A stretch of DNA of 64,000 nucleotides from Streptomyces sp. PTY087I2 (lineage in GTDB: Bacteria > Actinomycetota > Actinomycetes > Streptomycetales > Streptomycetaceae): NCBI RefSeq assembly GCF_001687325.1, contig NZ_LZRD01000010.1:186001-250000 (forward strand), given 5' to 3'. The notes under the pieces are model-generated. The model did no database searches, was not told the DNA's origin, and was given only the letters and a program-made list of their open reading frames with translations. Numbering within the stretch: position 1 is the first letter of the stretch; the number at the start of each line of letters is the position of its first letter. Positions 43,336 to 52,406 of the stretch are shown here, one piece after another. The position numbers and the translations under genes were made by a program.

Positions 43336-45246
43336 GTGAACAATCCGTCCCCGCCCGGTATCGGCCGTCCCGCCGCCGTCCTCGACGCGCTGCCCGACGG
43401 CCTCGTCCTCGTCGACGACAACGGCACGCTCGTCAGCGCCAATTCCATGGCCCTGGCCCTCTTCGAAACACCCGGTACGGCGCTCGTCGGGCGCGGACTG
43501 CTGGATCTGCTGCCGGACTTCGACTGGCGGCAGGTCCCGGGTCCCGTCACCGGCCTCGTAGCCGGTCCCGTCACCGGCCTCGCGCCCGGACCCGCTTCGG
43601 GCTCCGACGGGACCGGTGCGTGGATGCGGGCTGGGGCTGGGGCTGGGGTACGGACCGGGGGCCGCCGGATGAACGCCCGGCGGACCGACGGTTCCCCGTT
43701 CCAGGCCGAGGTCTCCGTCACCGGCGTCCCGGACTCCGGCGCCACGGGGCAGCTGCTCGTGCTCGTCGTCCGGGACCTCACCGGCGCGCTGGACGCCGAG
43801 GCGGAGCTCGCCGAGGCCCGGCGGCAGACGAAGGCCGTCCTGCGGGCCGTCCCCGACGGGGTCGTCGGTACGGACGCGGACGGCCGGATCGTGCTGGTCA
43901 ACCCGGCCGCCGCACGCATGCTGGGCCACCGGGCGAGTGAGCTGGGGGGCCGGGAGCTCCACCCGCTGGCCCTGCACTCCCGTGCGGACGGCGAGCCGTT
44001 CCCGTTCGAGGAGTCGCCGCTCGCCGAGACCCTGCGGACCGGCCGTGCGACCGGTGTCCGGGGGCTGACCCTGTGGGACCGGGACGGCGCCCGGCTGCTC
44101 GTCGATCTGACCGTCGCGCCGGTCCGCGACGGAGACCGGGTGGCCGGTGCCGTCCTCACCTTCCGCGACCGCGGCCCGGAGCAGCGGCTCGCGCACCGGC
44201 ACGCGGCCGAACTCACCGCGCAGGCCCAGCGCCACGGAGCCGAACTGCGCCGTTACGAGCAGCGGTACGAGGGGCTGGCCGAGCGCCACCGCCACCTGAC
44301 CGCCGCCGTCGACGGCGCGCGGCGCGGGCACCTGGAGGAGCTGCGCGCCGAACTCGTGGCCCTGGCCGCCGACGACGCCGGTCATCTGTGGCCGGAGGCC
44401 GGGCAGTTGCTGGGCCGGCTCGCCACCGGGTACGCGCGGATGGCCGCCGTGCTCGACGACGTACTCGACCAGCAGCGGCTCGCCTCCGGAGCGGTGGAGC
44501 TGCGGCGGGAGCCGGTGGACGTCGGCCGGGTCGTACGGGACGGTGTGCGCCGGTCCACCGAGCTTCTCGGCCCCGACCGGGCGAGGTTCGCCCTGCGCAG
44601 CCCCTCGGTCGTGGCGGAGGTGGACCCGGAGCGGCTGGCCGTGGCCCTCGCACACCTCCTCGCCGATGTCGCCCTCCCGGAGGGCCACGCGCCGACGGGC
44701 CCGGCAGCGGAGGCGGAGGCGCTGACGACCGTCGTGGTGGCGGCGGAGGGCGGCGCGACCGTGCGGATCGAGGTTCGGGGACCGTACGCCGGCGGCGACC
44801 CCCTCCATCAGTCGATCGTGACGGGCATCGTGGGTGTCCACGGCGGGGCCGTGCAGTGGTACGAGGCACCGGGGACGGGCGGTGGCGTGTACGTCGTCGA
44901 GCTGCCGGTCCGCTCCGTTACCGGTACGCCGGAAGGGCTGCCCCACGCGAACACGGCCCCGGCTTCCGCCGTGCCGTACCCGGTGCCGGATGTGCCGGCC
45001 CCGGCCTCCGCTGTGCCGCCTCTGCCCTCCGCCGTTCCGCCGCCGTCGGGTCGACGGCGGCGGCGTGCCCGGCATGCGGCGGCCGAACCGGGCGCCGGGG
45101 CCGATCCCGTACCCAAGCCCGTACCAGCACCCATGTCCGTACCCACGCCGTCGTCACCGCCGTCGCCTTCGCCTTCGCTGGCGCCCGTACTCCGGTACGC
45201 GCACCCCGCCCCCGGGGTCCGCGTTCCCGTCCTCAGCCCGATGTGA
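43336..45246 (+). CDS. PAS-domain protein with a degenerate kinase-like core
   Basis: A 636-residue protein. A PAS domain spans about 10-140, with an inserted Gly/Pro/Val-rich repeat. A second PAS domain (about 160-280) has AVPDGVVGTDADGRIVLVNPAA. A coiled coil (about 280-340) and a region laid out like HisKA/HATPase follow, but with no phospho-acceptor His-Glu box and no DxGxG/GxGxG boxes. The C-terminus is a long Pro/Ala/Val tail. It is likely a sensor without kinase activity. GTG 43336 is chosen for the GGGAG site seven bases upstream. The last 14 bases overlap the convergent histidine kinase gene. Confidence 0.75.
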   Translation: MNNPSPPGIGRPAAVLDALPDGLVLVDDNGTLVSANSMALALFETPGTALVGRGLLDLLPDFDWRQVPGPVTGLVAGPVTGLAPGPASGSDGTGAWMRAGAGAGVRTGGRRMNARRTDGSPFQAEVSVTGVPDSGATGQLLVLVVRDLTGALDAEAELAEARRQTKAVLRAVPDGVVGTDADGRIVLVNPAAARMLGHRASELGGRELHPLALHSRADGEPFPFEESPLAETLRTGRATGVRGLTLWDRDGARLLVDLTVAPVRDGDRVAGAVLTFRDRGPEQRLAHRHAAELTAQAQRHGAELRRYEQRYEGLAERHRHLTAAVDGARRGHLEELRAELVALAADDAGHLWPEAGQLLGRLATGYARMAAVLDDVLDQQRLASGAVELRREPVDVGRVVRDGVRRSTELLGPDRARFALRSPSVVAEVDPERLAVALAHLLADVALPEGHAPTGPAAEAEALTTVVVAAEGGATVRIEVRGPYAGGDPLHQSIVTGIVGVHGGAVQWYEAPGTGGGVYVVELPVRSVTGTPEGLPHANTAPASAVPYPVPDVPAPASAVPPLPSAVPPPSGRRRRRARHAAAEPGAGADPVPKPVPAPMSVPTPSSPPSPSPSLAPVLRYAHPAPGVRVPVLSPM

Positions 45247-46627
45247 CCCCCGGCCGGCCGCGGCGCCGTGGTGTTCTGCGGTCGCGGCGACGGGGCTGCT
45301 CCCCGGGCAGGGCGTTGAGCTGGATCCACACCCGGATCTCCGCCCCGCCGTACATCGAGCGGCCGATCCGGACATCGCCCCCCGTGGCCTCCGCCATCTG
45401 CCGCACGATGTCCAGGCCCAGTCCCGTCGAGCCGTCCCGGCCGCCGTCGTTGCCCCGGGCGAGCGCGGCCTCGGGGTCCGCGATGCCCGGGCCCGCGTCG
45501 GAGACGAGGATGATCACCGCGTCCTGGCTCCGGTGCATGTCCAGCGAGAAGGCGGTCCCCTCCGGGGTGTGCTGGAAGACGTTGCCCAGCAGCGCGTCGA
45601 GCGCGGCCGCCATGTCGGTCCGCTGCACCGGGACGAACACCGGGGCGCCGGCGCCCGCGACGCTGATGGCGCGGTCCTCGTCCTCGGCGAGTGCCGCCCA
45701 GAAGTTCATGCGCTCGCGGATGACCTCGGACGCGTCGCACCCGGCGGCCGGGGGCTGTCCGGCGGTCCTCGGTTTGGCGTCGCGGGCCGCGCGGATGATG
45801 GTGTCCACCTCGCGTTCCAGGTGGGCGACGGCGGCGCGGGTCTGCTCGGCGGCGGTCCCCTCGCCGAGGGAGGCCGCGTTGAGCCGCAGCACGGTCAGCG
45901 GGGTGCGCAGGCGGTGCGAGAGGTCGGCGGCCAGTTCCCGTTCGTTGGCGAGGAGTTCGACGACCTGGCCGGCCATGGCGTTGAACGCCTGGGCGGCCCG
46001 CCGCAGTTCGCCGGGCCCCTCCTCCGGGACCCGGACCTCCAGGCTGCCCCGGCCGAGCTGCTGCGCCGCGCCGGCCAGTCGCTCGGCAGGCCGGGTCATC
46101 CGGATGCCCAGGCGGTCCGCGACCAGCACCGAACCGGTGACCAGGGCGATGCCGACCCCGGCCAGCACGAGCCAGGCGAAGGCCACCCCGCGGCCGACCT
46201 CCGCCTCCGGTACGAACACCTCGACGATGCAGATCTTCCCGGAGCCCAGGGCGAAGGGCTGGAGGAACGCCGAACCCCCGGGCACGGCCGTGACCCCGGC
46301 GTGCTTGAGTTCGCGGGCGATCTCCACCGCCTCGTGATCGGCCCGGACCCGGCCCATCTCCGCCTCTCCGCCGCCGCCCTTGGAAGCGGGGAGGTGGACG
46401 GCCATGCGCCCGGCCGCGCCCGCCTCGGTGGACAGGACGGCCTGAAGCAGCTGTTCACGGTCGGTGGTGATGGAGAGCGTCGGGCCGAGCGCGTTCGCCT
46501 GCCGTTCGGCCTGGGAGAAGGCCCGGTCCGAGGCCATCTCCTTGACGACCAGGGCGAGCGGGACCGCGAAGGCCAGGACGACCATGCCGGTGACGGCGAG
46601 ACAGACCTTGATGAGTGCCCATCTCAC
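45233..46627 (-). CDS. Two-component sensor histidine kinase
   Basis: A 464-residue membrane kinase with two membrane helices (about 8-28 and 175-197) flanking an extracytoplasmic sensor region. HAMP spans about 198-250. The HisKA phospho-acceptor is in ADLSHRLRTPL, the N box is LLGNVFQHT, and G boxes are DAGPGIAD and STGLGLDIV. A basic tail ends the protein. Its start overlaps the stop of the response regulator by four bases, so both are made together. The signal is not evident, but the neighbouring cell-surface genes suggest an envelope-related role. Confidence 0.9.
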   Translation of the reverse strand: MRWALIKVCLAVTGMVVLAFAVPLALVVKEMASDRAFSQAERQANALGPTLSITTDREQLLQAVLSTEAGAAGRMAVHLPASKGGGGEAEMGRVRADHEAVEIARELKHAGVTAVPGGSAFLQPFALGSGKICIVEVFVPEAEVGRGVAFAWLVLAGVGIALVTGSVLVADRLGIRMTRPAERLAGAAQQLGRGSLEVRVPEEGPGELRRAAQAFNAMAGQVVELLANERELAADLSHRLRTPLTVLRLNAASLGEGTAAEQTRAAVAHLEREVDTIIRAARDAKPRTAGQPPAAGCDASEVIRERMNFWAALAEDEDRAISVAGAGAPVFVPVQRTDMAAALDALLGNVFQHTPEGTAFSLDMHRSQDAVIILVSDAGPGIADPEAALARGNDGGRDGSTGLGLDIVRQMAEATGGDVRIGRSMYGGAEIRVWIQLNALPGEQPRRRDRRTPRRRGRPGVTSG

Positions 46628-47334
46628 CGCGGTGGTTCCAGTTTCACGCCGACGCCCCGGTAGGTGTGCAGATAGCGCGGGCTGGCGGCGGATTCGCCCA
46701 GCTTCCGGCGCAGCCAGGACAGATGGACGTCCACGGTCTTGTCGGCGCCGTAGGGCTGGTTCCAGACCCGGGCCAGCAGCTCCTTGCGCGGGACGACCCG
46801 GCCGGGGCGCTCGGCGAGATAGGCTAGGAGGTCGAACTCGCGGCGCGTCAGGTCCAGTTCCGTACCGTCCAGGGTGGCGGCCCGGCGCGTCGGGTCGACG
46901 GATATGCCGCCGACGCTGATCACTTCGGGTATCGGTGCGGCGGCGGTGCCCCGGCCCCGGCCGCCCGTGCCCGCGCCGGAACGCCTGAGGACGGCGGCGA
47001 TGCGGGCGGTGAGGTGCTCGGCCGAGAACGGCTTGGTCAGGTAGTCGTCGGCGCCGTCGTTGAGCAGGCGGACGATGCCCGCCTCGTCGTCCCGGGCCGT
47101 CGCGATGATCACGGGGACGTCGGCTATGCCGCGGAGCATCTTCAGGGCCTTGCCGCCGTCGAGGTCCGGCAGGCCCAGGTCGAGTATCACCACATCGAAA
47201 GGGAGCTGGGAGATCTCGCGCAACGCCTCCAGTGCGGTGCCCACACTCCGCACGCTGTGGGAGGCGTCGGTGAGGTGCCTAATGAGGGCAGCGCGTACGA
47301 AGTGGTCGTCCTCGACCAGGAGCACACTAGCCAT
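46624..47334 (-). CDS. OmpR-family response regulator
   Basis: A 236-residue regulator. The receiver (1-115) has LVEDDH, the phospho-acceptor Asp in VVILDLGLPDLDGG and the Lys in LTKPFS. The winged helix (about 140-232) contains LDLTRREFDLLAYLAE and KTVDVHLSWLRRKLGE. It is upstream of and coupled to the histidine kinase. It is divergent from a small secreted-protein gene whose start lies 78 bases away, so the shared region may contain its target site. Confidence 0.92.
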   Translation of the reverse strand: MASVLLVEDDHFVRAALIRHLTDASHSVRSVGTALEALREISQLPFDVVILDLGLPDLDGGKALKMLRGIADVPVIIATARDDEAGIVRLLNDGADDYLTKPFSAEHLTARIAAVLRRSGAGTGGRGRGTAAAPIPEVISVGGISVDPTRRAATLDGTELDLTRREFDLLAYLAERPGRVVPRKELLARVWNQPYGADKTVDVHLSWLRRKLGESAASPRYLHTYRGVGVKLEPPR

Positions 47335-47411
47335 GTTCGGAACCGTACGCTATTCAATGAATCGATTTGCAGGGCCTTCGGCGAAGAATCCTCAGCGGAC
47401 CATGGATCAGG

Positions 47412-47999
47412 ATGCGACGACTACTGAAGCAGGGAATTGCCTGGACGCTGTCCACTGCGGCGGCGGGCACGTTGTCGTGGTGGGGTGTTCACACGGTGAT
47501 GGCGGCCACCGCCTATCCCCCGCCGTCCCCGATAGCGCTGACGGATACGCGGGTGGAGGAAAAGGGGCGGGGCACCCCCGAGCCCGTCTCCACCCACCGC
47601 CCGGGCGGCCCGGGGAGGACGGCCGGGCCGTCGCCGACGGACGCGGGCGACGAGCGGGCGGGGAAGTCCTCGCCGGAACCCACGCGGAGCGCCGGGGCGG
47701 ACCCGACTTCCACCCGCACCGGTGCCTCCGCGTCGGCGCAGCCGGGCGGGGGCGGGGCGGCGGGCGGTTCGCAGGGCGGGGAGGTCAAGGGCTATTCCGT
47801 CGACGGCGGGCGCGTCACCTTCGACATGAAGCGCGACCACGCGGAGCTCGTCTCGGCGACCCCGAACGCGGGGTGGCGGATGCAGATCTGGGAGCACCCG
47901 CTGTGGATCCGGGTGACCTTCACCGACGGCGACCGCGAGATCAGCGTCTTCTGTAGCTGGCACGAGCACCCGCCCCTGGTCGAGATCGAGGGCCAGTGA
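47412..47999 (+). CDS. Small exported or membrane-anchored hypothetical protein
   Basis: A 195-residue protein with a basic start and one hydrophobic segment (RRLLKQGIAWTLSTAAAGTLS, about 1-30), a Pro/Gly/Ser/Thr-rich linker of about 85 residues, and a compact C-terminal domain (about 125-195). The C-terminal domain includes GYSVDGGRVTFDMKRDHAEL, three Trp residues and CSWHEHPPLVEIEG. ATG 47412 follows ATCAGG. It is divergent from the two-component regulator, and in related genomes such genes are often its neighbours. No family name is recognised. Confidence 0.65.
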   Translation: MRRLLKQGIAWTLSTAAAGTLSWWGVHTVMAATAYPPPSPIALTDTRVEEKGRGTPEPVSTHRPGGPGRTAGPSPTDAGDERAGKSSPEPTRSAGADPTSTRTGASASAQPGGGGAAGGSQGGEVKGYSVDGGRVTFDMKRDHAELVSATPNAGWRMQIWEHPLWIRVTFTDGDREISVFCSWHEHPPLVEIEGQ

Positions 48000-48261
48000 G
48001 GTCGAGGGGGCGGTGAGGTCGATGCGCGGTGTCCCGTGGCCGGTGGCAGCCCCGACCGTCCGTAACGATCCGGACTCGGCAGCGTTAACCCCGCCTCCCG
48101 GCGGTACGGCGGACAGGCCGGGCCTCCCGAGCGGTTTTCCGTACGCCTCATAACTCCTTATAACTGCCTTAACCAAGCGCTGAGATCGCGTTATCCCCTT
48201 CCCGTGAGGGGTTTCGTAAGGGGTGTGATTACGCCTCTGTTTGGAGGTGATCACCGCTGCT

Positions 48262-49707
48262 ATGGTCACCGCTGTGCGCAAGCGAGAACTTACTTTCAAA
48301 AGTACCGGCATAACGGCCGCACTGGCCCTTTCGCTCGGTCTCATCGGTGCCGGAACAATCATTTCGGCCGGCCCCGCATTCGCTACGGGAAGTGCGGGTG
48401 TATCGGATGGGTGCCCTGCTCCCGGGGAAATGCCCGGACTCGGCCATTCCCCGACGTTCACGGACGGCGGTGTCGCCCTTTTCGCGGGCGGTGACTACAC
48501 CGCCGAGGGCGGATCGGCGGAGGCCGAGGGGCTTCTCGTCGTCGGCGGGAACGCCACGTTCGCCAAGAGCGGCGGGGTCTTCAACGTCGGGCGGGTCGGC
48601 ATGGGTTCGGGGATCATCCCCGCCGCGGGCAGTCCGATGCTCGCCGTCGGGGGAGACCTGTCGGTCGGCCCGGGGGTGACCCTCGACGTGGGACACGGCC
48701 TCACCTCCGGTCCCCGATACGGCGGTTCGGTCCGCGTGGGCGGCACGCTGGACGTCCGGGGCCGGCTGGAGACGAACGGCGGTGAGAGCCCCGACGGGCT
48801 CGGCCGGGACGCGGCCCTGAAGCCGCACGCCGGATTCGGCGGCACGATCAGGAAGGAGTCGGCGGCGCTCGGTGCGCTCAAGGCCACCGGGACGACCGAG
48901 GCGAAGGGCGGTTCGGTCACCTTCCGCGGGGCCGGCCCGGCCAAGGGCGGGCTTCAGGTCTTCGAGATCTCCGCCGCCGACATCAACAACGTCTCGACCT
49001 TCACCTTCGCGTCCATACCGGCCGGATCCTCCGTCGTCGTCAATGTCACCGGTTCCCGGGCCGTGACCATTTCCCCCATGGCGGTCGGCTTCGACAACGA
49101 CCGGGTCGACGTCTACGGGTCGTCGAAATTCGGTGAAGCCGCTTCACGAATTCTTTACAACTTCACGGATTCCCCTTCGCTGACCCTGGGCGGCGGAGGC
49201 AACTTCATGGGGTCGGTTCTCGCCCCCGAGGCCTCCGCGGACATCACCGCGAGCACCAACGGCCGCCTGTACGTCGGGGGAGATCTGACAACGCGCGGCG
49301 CGGGCAACGAGAGCCACAACTACCCCTGGAACGGCACTCCGCCCTTCTCCTGCGAGCCCGGCGAGCCCGGCAAGCCAGGTGAACCGAGCACGCCGGACGA
49401 GCCGTCCACCCCGTCGCCGACGCCTCCCGGAACTCCGGACGAGCCCGGCGGCCCGGACGAGCCCGAGACCCCGGGGGCGACGCCCGAGCAGCCCGGAACC
49501 CCGTCCCGGCCCGCGGAGAGGACTCCGTCCGCCACGCCGTCGGAGCCGTCCGCCACCCCGTCGGAATCCGCTCCGCCGCCCGGCAAGGACGGATCCCTCG
49601 CCACCACCGGCGCGGGCCCCACGGTGATGATCTCGGTCGCGGCCGCCCTGGTGCTCGCCGCCGGCGCGGCCATCGCCTTCATGGCGCGACGCCGCCGCCG
49701 GGCGTGA
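48262..49707 (+). CDS. Choice-of-anchor-A surface protein with LAxTG sorting signal
   Basis: A 481-residue secreted protein. It has a signal peptide (about 1-42, ending GPAFATG), then a choice-of-anchor-A-type domain (about 48-350) with PGLGHSPTFTDGGVALFAGGDY, AEGLLVVGGNATF and GGNFMGSVLAPEASADI. A Pro/Glu/Thr-rich wall-spanning stretch of about 90 residues follows. The C-terminus is a sortase signal LATTG, a hydrophobic helix and a basic tail RRRRRA. The LAxTG form is used by Streptomyces class E sortases. A near-perfect Shine-Dalgarno GGAGGTGA (48243-48250) lies 11 bases upstream. No sortase is encoded nearby. Confidence 0.85.
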   Translation: MVTAVRKRELTFKSTGITAALALSLGLIGAGTIISAGPAFATGSAGVSDGCPAPGEMPGLGHSPTFTDGGVALFAGGDYTAEGGSAEAEGLLVVGGNATFAKSGGVFNVGRVGMGSGIIPAAGSPMLAVGGDLSVGPGVTLDVGHGLTSGPRYGGSVRVGGTLDVRGRLETNGGESPDGLGRDAALKPHAGFGGTIRKESAALGALKATGTTEAKGGSVTFRGAGPAKGGLQVFEISAADINNVSTFTFASIPAGSSVVVNVTGSRAVTISPMAVGFDNDRVDVYGSSKFGEAASRILYNFTDSPSLTLGGGGNFMGSVLAPEASADITASTNGRLYVGGDLTTRGAGNESHNYPWNGTPPFSCEPGEPGKPGEPSTPDEPSTPSPTPPGTPDEPGGPDEPETPGATPEQPGTPSRPAERTPSATPSEPSATPSESAPPPGKDGSLATTGAGPTVMISVAAALVLAAGAAIAFMARRRRRA

Positions 49708-49925
49708 CGCACCGGACCGGGTGACCGGCCGGACGGGCGGGGTGGCGCATCCGCGTCGCCCCGCCCCCCCCCGCAGCCCGTCCCGCACTCCCACCGCCGG
49801 CCCCGCCCGCGCCGGCCCGGTCCCGGCCCCGCCCGCCGCCGGTCTTGCCCCGCCGGTCCCGGTGGCGCCGTCCGTCCGGCGTACTCCGCAGCGCGACCCA
49901 CCACGAGAACGGAGGCCTCAGGCCC

Positions 49926-50825
49926 ATGACTTCCCGGCAGCACGCGCGAACCGGCCCGCAGGGGGGTGCGGGTGCGCCGCCACAGGGCGTCGTCTGCTTC
50001 GAGGCGAGCCCCGTGTTCGGGTATCTGGCCCCGCCGGACGGCGCCGAGGACACCATCGAGCAGGAGGTCCTCAGCCTCTTCGCGGAACCGCCGGCCCGGC
50101 CCGCCGCGGCGGACGGGCCACGGCCCGATCCGAAGCCCGGGCCCGCCCCGGAACCGGAGCCGGACGCCGTGGCGCTGTCCCGTACCCCCGGTCCGCCCGA
50201 CGCCCGCCGCCGTGCCCGCTACCGCACGTTCGCCTGGATCGTCGCGTGCGCCGCGGTGGCCTGTGCCGCCTCCGCCGCCGTCCTGTACGGGCTCGTCGGC
50301 GCCCGGGAACCCGACCGGCTCGTCGCCGTCGACGGGCCGCTGCCGGTCGCCCCGGTGCCGCCGCCCGCGACCGAGGGCTCCGTGGCCCCCGTGCCCGAGC
50401 CGACGCCCGATGGCACCGCCACGGCCACCGCTCCCGCCCCCGTGACGCCCACCCCCGTGGCGCCGTCGTCCGCCGCCCCCACGCGGAGCCCGAGTGCGAC
50501 GCCGGGCGAGGCCACCCGTACCCCCTCGGCTTCCCCGAGCCCCGCACCGCCGCCCGCGCGGCCGTCCCGCCGGCCGTCCGCCCCGCCCACGCTGTCCGTC
50601 GGCAGCACGGGGCCCGACGTCGCCGATCTCCAGTGGCGGCTTGACCGGCTGCACCTCTTCCACGGGCCGTACGACGGTGTGTACGACGACGGCGTGGCCA
50701 CCGCCGTGCACCGGTTCCAGTGGATACGGGGCGTCGACGATCCGGCCGGTGTGTACGGCCCCGCCACGCGGGCAGCCCTCCTGGCGGAGACGGGCGCGGG
50801 CGACGGCTCCGGACCTGCCGCATGA
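49926..50825 (+). CDS. Membrane-anchored peptidoglycan-binding protein
   Basis: A 299-residue protein. A cytoplasmic part (about 1-95) is followed by one membrane helix (about 103-123, FAWIVACAAVACAASAAVLYG), a Pro/Ala/Thr-rich extracellular stalk (about 125-225) and a C-terminal PG_binding_1 domain (about 228-290). The last contains LSVGSTGPDVADLQWRL and YDGVYDDGVATAVHRFQ. It should tether the protein to the cell wall. ATG 49926 follows GAGGCCTCAGGCCC. The next gene overlaps its stop by four bases. Confidence 0.8.
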   Translation: MTSRQHARTGPQGGAGAPPQGVVCFEASPVFGYLAPPDGAEDTIEQEVLSLFAEPPARPAAADGPRPDPKPGPAPEPEPDAVALSRTPGPPDARRRARYRTFAWIVACAAVACAASAAVLYGLVGAREPDRLVAVDGPLPVAPVPPPATEGSVAPVPEPTPDGTATATAPAPVTPTPVAPSSAAPTRSPSATPGEATRTPSASPSPAPPPARPSRRPSAPPTLSVGSTGPDVADLQWRLDRLHLFHGPYDGVYDDGVATAVHRFQWIRGVDDPAGVYGPATRAALLAETGAGDGSGPAA

Positions 50826-51244
50826 GTACGTTCGCGCGGGGCGTGTGCGAGTCCTGCGGGCGAGGGGTGGCCCTCGGCCCGGTCACCGGCGCTCCTCGCA
50901 GGTTCTGCGGGGAGGGCTGCCGCCAGGACGCCCACCGGCGGCGACTGCGCGCGTCCTTCACCCCGAAGGCCGTCGCGTCCGTCGTGCCCCGGCCCGCCCC
51001 CGGAGGCGATGGACCGTTCATGCGGCGGCCCGCGCCGCCCGTCCCGTCCGCCGAGGCGGTGACGGATCTGGCCAGGCGGGTGCGGGAACAGGCCCACGAC
51101 CTCGTCCGCCGGCTGCCCACCGCCGATGACGAGGAGGCCCTGCGGCGGGTCGCCCAGTTGCGCGAGCAGCTCGACGGACTGACGGCTGCGGTCGTCGGAC
51201 GGGCCTGCCGGGGCCCCGGCAGGCCCGGGCGGATCAGGGAGTGA
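50822..51244 (+). CDS. Small zinc-ribbon-like hypothetical protein
   Basis: A 140-residue cytoplasmic protein coupled to the peptidoglycan-binding protein (ATGA overlap). The N-terminus has two Cys pairs, CESCGRG (9-15) and FCGEGC (28-33), in the pattern of a zinc ribbon. A basic segment follows (DAHRRRLRASF), then a Pro-rich linker and a helical C-terminal half (VTDLARRVREQAHDLVRRLP, then EALRRVAQLREQLDGL). Family not recognised. It may bind DNA or protein near the cell-wall gene upstream. Confidence 0.65.
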   Translation: MSTFARGVCESCGRGVALGPVTGAPRRFCGEGCRQDAHRRRLRASFTPKAVASVVPRPAPGGDGPFMRRPAPPVPSAEAVTDLARRVREQAHDLVRRLPTADDEEALRRVAQLREQLDGLTAAVVGRACRGPGRPGRIRE

Positions 51245-51328
51245 AGTTCCCTTGCTCCGCGCGGAGATGTGCGGAGATGTGGTGAGGTCCCGGGCCGATT
51301 TCTACCGAGGGGTAGGCGGCCCGGGATC

Positions 51329-51353
51329 CTTGTTATACCTTGCGTCTAACAAG
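51329..51353 (+). promoter_or_regulatory. Perfect inverted repeat upstream of the diiron oxygenase operon
   Basis: CTTGTTA (51329-51335) and TAACAAG (51347-51353) are perfect complements separated by 11 bases. They sit about 130 bases before the oxygenase ATG and overlap an A/T-rich stretch that could hold the promoter (TTATACCT). This is a typical TetR-family operator layout. No TetR gene is adjacent, so the regulator would act in trans. Confidence 0.6.
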
Positions 51354-51482
51354 CGGGTGGAGTGCCCGGGTGGCGGTGCGGGCCGTCGCCATCGGCTCCG
51401 TACGGCCCGTAACAGCACGGCTGTCGACGTACGCACATCACCACGATCAAGGATCACCGCACTCGACCCAAGGAGCCGCAGC

Positions 51483-52397
51483 ATGGCCGGCAGCACTGTT
51501 CCGTCGAAGGTCCAGGAAAGTCCCGAGGGCGACGACGTCGCGCGGCGGCTGCTCGGTTCGGCCGCGCAGCTGGCGTACGACCCGGCCACCGAGGTGGACT
51601 GGGACACGCCGCTGGACAAGGAGTTCCACGGCGCGAGCCCGGAGTGGTGCAGCCTCTACGGCACCGCGTACTGGGGTGAGTTGACCGAGGCTCAGCGCAA
51701 GGAGCTGACCCGGCAGGAGGCGGCCTCGGTCGCCAGCACGGGCATCTGGTTCGAGATGATCCTCCAGCAGATGGTGCTGCGGGACATCTACATGAAGAAC
51801 CCGGCCGGCGCGGAGTTCCAGTGGGCGCTCACCGAGATAGCCGAGGAGTGCCGCCACTCGATCATGTTCGCGCGCGGCGCGCAGAAGCTGGGCGCGCCCC
51901 ACTACCGGCCGCGCCGCGCGGTGATGGAACTGGGCCGGGCCTTCAAGACGCTGGCGTTCGGCGAGGCGGCGTACGCGGCGATCCTGGTCGCCGAGGAGGT
52001 CCTCGACGTGATGCAGCGGGACTGGATGCGCGACGAGCGGGTCGTGCCGTTCGTCCGCACCATCAACAACATCCACGTCGTGGAGGAGTCCCGGCACATG
52101 AAGTTCGCCCGGGACGAGACCCTCAAGCGGCTGGAGGGCGCGGGGTGGGCGCGGCGGCAGATCAACGCGTTCGTCGTCGCCGTCGCCTCGTACTTCATCG
52201 TGACCAGCATGGTGAACCCGGAGGTCTACCGGAAGGCCGGGCTCGACAAGCGGCGTGCGCTGGCCGCCGCCAAGTCCAACGCGCACCACAAGTCGATGAT
52301 GCGGTCCAGCTGTTCGGGGCTGATGGACTTCCTGGCCTCCGCCCGTCTGCTCACCAAGCCCGCCCTCGCGTTCTACAAGCGCGCGAACCTGATCTGA
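51483..52397 (+). CDS. AurF-type diiron oxygenase
   Basis: A 304-residue soluble di-iron protein. Carboxylate/His iron ligands appear in order: FEMILQQMVLRDIY (about 80-93), EIAEECRHSIMF (about 119-130), AEEVLDVMQRD (about 175-185) and HVVEESRHMKFARDE (about 197-211). The paired ExxxH motifs are the AurF/p-aminobenzoate N-oxygenase pattern. Enzymes of this family oxidise amines or fatty substrates using O2. The reductase encoded 9 bases downstream is the likely electron donor. The substrate cannot be inferred. ATG 51483 follows AAGGAGCCGCAGC. Confidence 0.85.
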   Translation: MAGSTVPSKVQESPEGDDVARRLLGSAAQLAYDPATEVDWDTPLDKEFHGASPEWCSLYGTAYWGELTEAQRKELTRQEAASVASTGIWFEMILQQMVLRDIYMKNPAGAEFQWALTEIAEECRHSIMFARGAQKLGAPHYRPRRAVMELGRAFKTLAFGEAAYAAILVAEEVLDVMQRDWMRDERVVPFVRTINNIHVVEESRHMKFARDETLKRLEGAGWARRQINAFVVAVASYFIVTSMVNPEVYRKAGLDKRRALAAAKSNAHHKSMMRSSCSGLMDFLASARLLTKPALAFYKRANLI

Positions 52398-52406
52398 GCC
52401 GGGGTC

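Noticed and set aside
43210..45075. 621-codon minus-strand open frame
   Set aside because: It is antisense to the PAS protein, whose PAS motifs are clear. It is a GC-driven shadow frame.
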